Origin: Chryseosolibacter histidinae
Lineage (GTDB): Bacteria > Bacteroidota > Bacteroidia > Cytophagales > Cyclobacteriaceae
Assembly (NCBI RefSeq): GCF_018598225.1
Contig: NZ_JAHESF010000008.1
Span: 1-64,000, forward strand
Direction of reading: 5' to 3'
DNA length: 64,000 nt
Both the position numbers and the translations under genes were made by a program. The notes below the pieces were generated by a model. The model was not told the origin of the DNA, did not search any database, and worked only from the letters and a program-made list of their open reading frames with translations. Of the stretch, positions 59,452 through 64,000 are shown in pieces. Each line of letters begins with the position of its first letter. Positions within the stretch are counted from its first letter, which is position 1.

Positions 59452-60963
59452 TCAAAGCTCCCATCCCTTCCTATACTCTCTCCGCAGGAACTTGTTTGCC
59501 TCAGGCACATTGGTGATCTCCATTTTCGCGGAGTCGTAAAGCACTTTCTTGCGCGCCCGGAGGGCCACCGCGCCCAGGTTGATGGTCTCGGAGATGGCAC
59601 TGGCATAGAGAAAACTTCCCGGCGATTGTTTTTTGTTCTTGAATGCATCGATCCAAACATCGTCACCGCGCTCGTTCGTATCTCCAGTCTTTTCCTTCCC
59701 TTCGGTATATTGTTTCATCCTCGCTTCGGGGATGAGCACGGGGTCATCGCACCGGAAGCCTGCCAGGATCTTACCTTTGTCGCCCACGAACATCATTCCT
59801 TCCTGGGGCAGGTCTTTGCCATCCACCTCGAGCTCTTCGGGGGTGTGCGGCTTCATACCACCGTCATACCAGAAGAGATCAAATGCGGGAAGTGTCTCCT
59901 GTTTGGCAAACTTGAAACGAATGATGCTCGAATACGGGAATGCCACATCGTTTACAACATTGCGACTCACATGGTCTATTACCTGGCGTGTAGTGGTACC
60001 GTAAGCTTCGGCACTGATGGCAGGTGTATTGATGCCCAGTGTGAGGAAAAGTGGCCAGAGGCTGTAGTGCCCCATGTCGGCAATGCTGCCACCGCCGAAG
60101 TCATACCAACCCCTGAACACACAATGCGTATAGTTGGGGTGGTAGGGGCGATCGGGCACCGGGCCAAGCCACAGATCCCAGTTGAAGTCTTTGGGTATGG
60201 CCGGGGTCTCCTGCGGATTGGTGGTCCACTGCGGCCACACGGGACGGTACGACCAGTTGTGAATTTCTTTCAGGGTTCCAATGGCGCCATCGCTGATCCA
60301 TTTTTTGACCACGTCGTTGCCACTGCGTTTGCTCCAGGCCAGCAGGTGCGTGCTCACACCGGTCTTGCGTGCCGTGTCTATGGTGAGCTTTGTTTCGTAC
60401 ATGCGGTTGGCGATGGGCTTATGGATCACAACGTGTTTGCCTTTTTTCATGGCAGCGATCGAGATGGTGGCGTGCAGATGATCGGGTGTCATGATCTTCA
60501 GCGCATCGATATCTTTTTCTTTCTCCAGCAGCTCGCGGTAATCTTCGTACGAGGCGCAACCTTTGTATTGGGTGGTTTTGTCTTTCGCATAATATTTTTC
60601 CACGAATTCCTGTCCTATATCGCGGCCCCCGGGTATACCGTTGTAAGCCTCACCCCAGGTGGGATCTTCCAGTGCCTTGCGGATGCCGTCACGGATGCCG
60701 GTAGGCGACCAGTCGACATAGTCCGTGCTTTTTTTATTGGGATCACATACGGCCACGATCCTGATCTTGGGGTTGGCAATGAGGCTGGTCATCTCGCGCA
60801 TGCCCTGGGTGCCGCAGCCGATATAACCGAGGGTGAGCTTATCGCTGGGTGCAACAAAGTCAGGGCCGCCGATCACGTGCCGGGGTACAATGGTGAACGC
60901 CAGCGATGCCGTGGTGGCCGAGCCGATAAATTGTCTCCTGTTGATCTTTTTGGTGGATGACAT
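59452..60963 (-). CDS. Gfo/Idh/MocA-family oxidoreductase with a Tat signal
   Basis: 503 residues. The signal begins MSSTKKINRRQFIGSATTAS (twin Arg plus hydrophobic core). The nucleotide-binding part has LTLGYIGCGTQGMREMTSLI, AVCDPNKKSTDYV and the ALKIMTPDHLHATISIAAMK stretch, followed by GKHVVIHKPIANRMYETKLT with the conserved EKP-like KP. The C-terminal part is the family's beta sheet domain, with WYDFGGGSIADMGHYSLWPL. This is a larger subgroup (about 500 residues) common in Bacteroidota. It probably oxidises a sugar hydroxyl group in the periplasm using tightly bound NAD(P). Confidence 0.92.
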   Translation of the reverse strand: MSSTKKINRRQFIGSATTASLAFTIVPRHVIGGPDFVAPSDKLTLGYIGCGTQGMREMTSLIANPKIRIVAVCDPNKKSTDYVDWSPTGIRDGIRKALEDPTWGEAYNGIPGGRDIGQEFVEKYYAKDKTTQYKGCASYEDYRELLEKEKDIDALKIMTPDHLHATISIAAMKKGKHVVIHKPIANRMYETKLTIDTARKTGVSTHLLAWSKRSGNDVVKKWISDGAIGTLKEIHNWSYRPVWPQWTTNPQETPAIPKDFNWDLWLGPVPDRPYHPNYTHCVFRGWYDFGGGSIADMGHYSLWPLFLTLGINTPAISAEAYGTTTRQVIDHVSRNVVNDVAFPYSSIIRFKFAKQETLPAFDLFWYDGGMKPHTPEELEVDGKDLPQEGMMFVGDKGKILAGFRCDDPVLIPEARMKQYTEGKEKTGDTNERGDDVWIDAFKNKKQSPGSFLYASAISETINLGAVALRARKKVLYDSAKMEITNVPEANKFLRREYRKGWEL

Positions 60964-61169
60964 AATTAGAAGGTTTACAGGTCTGGTTTAAAAAACATGA
61001 GGCTGTCTCAAACATTTGTCGAGTGACTCAACCGCATCATTTAATTTAACAGCTGTACCTTCTGAAGACAACACTTAAGTGGCGAACGGTGGATTTGTTG
61101 GTTCGATCTGCTGTTGTGAAGTGGTCTGTTTAGTGTGTACTCAGACACACGGATGTGATGTGGGAAGAA

Positions 61170-61217
61170 GTGAGGAGTAATGACTAGAAGTCGAGAAAGA
61201 GTAAAAAGTAAGAAGTA
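61170..61217. repeat. GGAGTAAGAAGTAA-word repeat, single arm
   Basis: gaagaagtgaggagtaatga then gtaaaaagtaagaagtag is made of the same word as at 27858 and 63086. No inverted partner is seen. It lies in a 365-base gap (60964-61328) whose other content is a one-sided gaggctgtctca word near 60991 and the terminator at 61264. Confidence 0.5.
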
Positions 61218-61263
61218 GCCGAGATCAACGCGGGCTATGGTGGGCAAGGGAGTAAATGTTCAA

Positions 61264-61298
61264 AATAAAAAAAAGGATGGCGCTGTGAGCACCATCCT
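61264..61298 (-). terminator. Intrinsic terminator after the Ig-like lipoprotein gene
   Basis: On the minus strand aggatggtgct and agcgccatcct form an 11-bp stem (one G-U) with a 3-base loop and are followed by TTTTTTTATT. It lies 30 bases after the stop codon at 61329. Confidence 0.88.
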
Positions 61299-61328
61299 CT
61301 TATTACATATAAAGCGCTTAACGAATAA

Positions 61329-62939
61329 TTATCGTTGTGCAAATTTCCTATCAGAAGACGTCAGGCGTCCGGCAGCATTTTGCTTTGTTCTGCCTTGCGT
61401 AACAGCCCTGGATACGAACATCTCTGTATACTCCTTACCGTTCTGATACAATTCATCAGGGCCGTAAGTAGTATTGCGGATCGCGTTTTTAAAACCTGTA
61501 TAACCATCTGCACCTTCAAAATCATATAACCAAAAATGGTCGGGATTTGCATTGACAGCAGGGATATCGAAGCTCTTCAGTATGTCGGGCACCACAGGAA
61601 CCACCAGGCTCACATTTGCTCCGGCAGGGAAGATGAACGACCACTCTGAATCGTCATTCTGCGGATGCTCAAACGAAGTGCTGATAAAATCAAACGAGCC
61701 GGTCACTGACGAGTTTACCTTGCCATTGGAAAAGGTAACGTCGCCCTGGTATTGCGGCAATGCCAGGTTAAGCTGATCTATGTTTCGTGTGCTGCGGCTC
61801 AGCTCGAATTTCTCATCATACATATCAATATCCGCATAGTAAGAAGCGAAGGCTGTACCCGGCTTATAGAGGGTAACAAAGTTGTCGGTAGAGTTCAGCT
61901 TATATGCGCTGCTCACCTCGTACACATCGGTATAGTCATTGGCCACAAGGCTGCCCATCAGTTCCACATGAACATTCGGAATATTGGCCGGTGCTGCCGG
62001 TGTGATCTTTGTCAGGGGAATGTTTACCTGTGACAGGCTAATGGTATTGTTACCCGTTACAACATTCTGGATCAGGCGGTAAGCTGGCGTTACCAGAGAG
62101 CCTTCCATGACCGGGTAACGTGCTGCATAGATCGTGGCGGGGCTTTTCTTCAGGGTAAGGGTTGCAGCGCTACCTTCCGTATACGTTTCGTAGCTGCCAG
62201 GACCGTTCAATAAGTATGCGGCATTGGCGGTGACATTGGTGAACGTAAGATTGGCCTGACCGACAGTCACCTCGTCTTCTTCTCCGTCAGACAATATTGT
62301 CCATTTACCACGTTCAACCTGCGCGAAAGTCCACAGAGAAGGGAAATTACTGGCGCCTTCAATGCCAACGATGGCCTGCGTCAGGTAGAATGTTTCACCT
62401 TTGAAGCCCGGAGCTTTGATCTCAACGTTTTGTCCGTTCTGGATCTCCACCGCCTTGATCAGCTTTCCTTCATTATCAGAAAGGAATACGAAACCACGGG
62501 TGCTTTCGCCGCTGCCTGACCAAAGGTGGTTTGCGGGCACTTTGAAACTCACCAGCACGTTTTTAACGGTTACAGGGATTTCTTTTTCTACAAAATTCCC
62601 TGACTTATCGGTAGCCACCACTTTTACAACGTGTGAGCCGTCAGTCAGGCTGTTGGTATCCCAGTCTGTGCTGTAGGGTGAAGCTATGAGCGTTGTTACA
62701 AGCGAGCCGTCTACGAACAATTCAACCTTGTCGATACCACGGTCGTCCTTCACATCGAGGGCGACGCTTACCACATCCCATACGGTGGCATTGTCAGCCA
62801 GGTTGGTAACGGTAAGCTCGGGCAATACTTTGTCAGGCTCCGGATCATCATCACATGACGTGAGCCACAAAACAGAAGACAGTGCAACGGCCAGGGCACT
62901 AGTCCGAAGCGCCGAACTGAAAAAAGAAGAAAATTTCAT
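61329..62939 (-). CDS. Large lipoprotein with an Ig-like N-terminal domain, unknown function
   Basis: 536 residues. The signal and lipobox are in LSSVLWLTSCDDD. Residues 38-130 form an Ig-like fold, LTVTNLADNATVWDVVSVAL then DVKDDRGIDKVELFVDGSLV and TDGSHVVKVVATDKSGNFVE, of the Big_3_5/cadherin-like type found in surface proteins. The remaining 400 residues are beta-rich with no recognised family. The C-terminus is basic (TQGRTKQNAAGRLTSSDRKF). It is probably a surface-exposed lipoprotein. A strong terminator follows. Confidence 0.78.
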   Translation of the reverse strand: MKFSSFFSSALRTSALAVALSSVLWLTSCDDDPEPDKVLPELTVTNLADNATVWDVVSVALDVKDDRGIDKVELFVDGSLVTTLIASPYSTDWDTNSLTDGSHVVKVVATDKSGNFVEKEIPVTVKNVLVSFKVPANHLWSGSGESTRGFVFLSDNEGKLIKAVEIQNGQNVEIKAPGFKGETFYLTQAIVGIEGASNFPSLWTFAQVERGKWTILSDGEEDEVTVGQANLTFTNVTANAAYLLNGPGSYETYTEGSAATLTLKKSPATIYAARYPVMEGSLVTPAYRLIQNVVTGNNTISLSQVNIPLTKITPAAPANIPNVHVELMGSLVANDYTDVYEVSSAYKLNSTDNFVTLYKPGTAFASYYADIDMYDEKFELSRSTRNIDQLNLALPQYQGDVTFSNGKVNSSVTGSFDFISTSFEHPQNDDSEWSFIFPAGANVSLVVPVVPDILKSFDIPAVNANPDHFWLYDFEGADGYTGFKNAIRNTTYGPDELYQNGKEYTEMFVSRAVTQGRTKQNAAGRLTSSDRKFAQR

Positions 62940-63085
62940 GATTTTTTTGAGGATTTAGAACCCCAAAACTAACGCTTTCGCCAATGCCGCCTGGTGGGAA
63001 TGTGAGGGTTTCCTTACTTTCAGGCGACTACTCCTTTTTTACTAGCGTGCTTGTGTGTTGGATTTTATTGCAAACGTTTTCAGGA

Positions 63086-63382
63086 GTCAAAAAAGAAGTA
63101 AGGAGTAAGAAGTAAGGAGTAAGGAGGGCCTTCGGATCAGGGACTGAGTGGTGATTCAAGTACATTGCTTCGTTAGAGGGCAGTAGGCAGGTTGTAAATT
63201 CTCAAATTGTGCGGAATATCAAACAAGGGTGGTTACCTGCAGGTATACCGTTGACAGTGTACCATTGTTGGTGTGCCGTGCGCCGTTGTTGGTGTTCTTC
63301 ACCAACAACCCTCACCAAACAACCAGGCAAAGTCGTGTACAACACCTCCTTACTACTTACTCCTTGCTTCTTACTCCTTTTA
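63086..63382. repeat. Long inverted-arm element (GGAGTAAGAAGTAA word)
   Basis: caaaaaagaagtaaggagta then agaagtaaggagtaaggagg at the left faces cctccttactacttactcct then tgcttcttactccttttatt at the right. The enclosed 200 bases contain another local repeat (gttggtgtgccgtgcgccgt then tgttggtgttcttcaccaac). It fills the gap between the lipoprotein promoter and the stop codon of the last gene. Confidence 0.7.
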
Positions 63383-64000
63383 TTGCTCCGCCCAGGCGTA
63401 CATTTTACTTACCAGCGAGTAGTAGTCTTCCCAGGCCAGGAAACGTGTGGCAAGCGATGGTCCGACAACCTGGTTCATTTCCACGAAATATTTTTCTTTG
63501 AGCTTCAGCTCCCGCTGCATCACGCTAAGAAAATCATTGCCCAGGCGTTTGGCGATGGCGGGGGTAAAGTCTGAAGGATCGCCGGCATACAATGAGATCA
63601 GGCTGTAGTCTTCACCCAGCAGCGCGTCACATTCCTCTTCGTAACGGTTATATACTTCCCAGAACGCGCTGGCTTCTTCCACTGAAGGGGTGAGCGCTGC
63701 GTGGATGGTATTGTGTTTTGCTTTTTTGAACTGTGATGGATTCAATGCCTTGGGATGGAAGCGGAAATCGCTCCAGTGGGTCTGCTCATAGATGCGGCAG
63801 CTTTCCATCATGTCGAGGAGCGCCTCGGCCTGGAGGAACTGCAATGCAATGATGCCGTTGAACCCGGCGCCGATCTGCGTGTAGTAACGTTCCCTGAGCG
63901 CGAGCAGGTTGCGCCGGTCTTTGATCATCTGCTGCCCCAGCTCATAGGCCTCAGCTCCATTCGTATTTTTATCGGCTTCGGCCAGCGTTTCAAGCGACCT
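63380..64000 (-). CDS. Hypothetical protein (5' part outside window)
   Basis: The frame has an internal ATG at 63928 but stays open and protein-like to the right edge (RSLETLAEADKNTNGAEAYE then LGQQMIKDRRN), so at least 207 residues are encoded here and the start lies outside. The visible part is helical and rich in charged and aromatic residues (FWEVYNRYEEECDALLGEDY and FLSVMQRELKLKEKYFVEMN). No family is recognised. It ends in the tail SKMYAWAEQ. Confidence 0.7.
   Translation of the reverse strand, partial: RSLETLAEADKNTNGAEAYELGQQMIKDRRNLLALRERYYTQIGAGFNGIIALQFLQAEALLDMMESCRIYEQTHWSDFRFHPKALNPSQFKKAKHNTIHAALTPSVEEASAFWEVYNRYEEECDALLGEDYSLISLYAGDPSDFTPAIAKRLGNDFLSVMQRELKLKEKYFVEMNQVVGPSLATRFLAWEDYYSLVSKMYAWAEQ

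Noticed and set aside
59626-60960. Plus-strand frame of 444 codons opposite the Gfo/Idh/MocA gene
   Set aside because: It is an antisense shadow of a clear oxidoreductase with no recognisable motif.
63086-63382. Repeats spaced like a CRISPR array
   Set aside because: The repeated words are short, degenerate and adjacent, with no uniform spacers of 30-40 bases and no cas genes in the window.
1-64000. tRNA, rRNA, prophage or integrative element
   Set aside because: No tRNA-like cloverleaf, rRNA stretch, integrase, transposase or phage structural gene was recognised on reading all gaps; a covariance-model scan would be needed to exclude small RNAs.

Overview
The window reads as the chromosome of a free-living member of the Bacteroidota, most likely the Cytophagales (Chryseolinea/Ohtaekwangia-like; this placement is inference). 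The evidence is a SusC/SusD pair driven by an ECF sigma/FecR couple, an ASPIC/UnbV FG-GAP lipoprotein, many Cys-lipoprotein signals, several Tat-exported sugar enzymes, a 7TM-DISM kinase, single-chain glycyl-tRNA synthetase, and promoter -7 boxes of the Bacteroidota type (TAnnTTTG) ahead of ileS, the RND exporter, glmM, the cysteine desulfurase and glyS. Base composition is near 50% GC, except for an AT-rich patch at about 46.36-47.46 kb. No rRNA, tRNA, CRISPR array, integrase or transposase is visible.

Layout. 1-22 kb is mostly housekeeping: ileS (5' part), RND exporter, histidine kinase, dGTPase, cupin, free-methionine-sulfoxide reductase, membrane-anchored MutS-like ATPase, Tat-exported HisC-like aminotransferase, cysteine desulfurase, glmM, mazG, cation/proton antiporter, glyS, MtfA-like peptidase, ribD and prmC. 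22-30 kb holds a lipoprotein, a TPR histidine kinase/LuxR regulator pair, a methyltransferase, a cyclophilin, an alcohol dehydrogenase and a hydroxypyruvate-isomerase-like enzyme. 30-41.4 kb is an outer-membrane nutrient-uptake locus on the minus strand: ECF sigma, FecR, SusC with STN domain, SusD, then an ASPIC/UnbV lipoprotein. 41.7-46.3 kb has dinB, a DUF1080 lipoprotein, an SGNH esterase and rsgA. 46.36-47.46 kb is a foreign-looking AT-rich two-gene cassette. 47.5-51.7 kb has a two-subunit molybdenum hydroxylase, a second DUF1080 protein and small unknowns. 51.8-58 kb carries signalling and envelope genes. 58-61 kb has a sugar isomerase and a Tat-exported Gfo/Idh/MocA oxidoreductase. 61-64 kb has an Ig-like lipoprotein and a partial gene of unknown function.

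How the genes may work together. Two DUF1080 proteins, two sugar-isomerase-like TIM barrels and a Tat-exported Gfo/Idh/MocA oxidoreductase, together with the SusCD locus, fit periplasmic oxidation and cleavage of glycosides by a 3-keto route (inference).

The most unusual feature is non-coding. About twenty intergenic gaps are filled by elements with one design: two inverted arms, each made of a short degenerate word repeated in tandem (GGTACGAG, GTTTAAA, GTTGCCGG, GGAGTAAGAAGTAA, GGTAATCAGTA and so on), around a short core. Several share a conserved core, several carry the 16-bp palindrome CCCGATAGCTATCGGG, and several run exactly from stop codon to stop codon. I know of no name for this design as a class.
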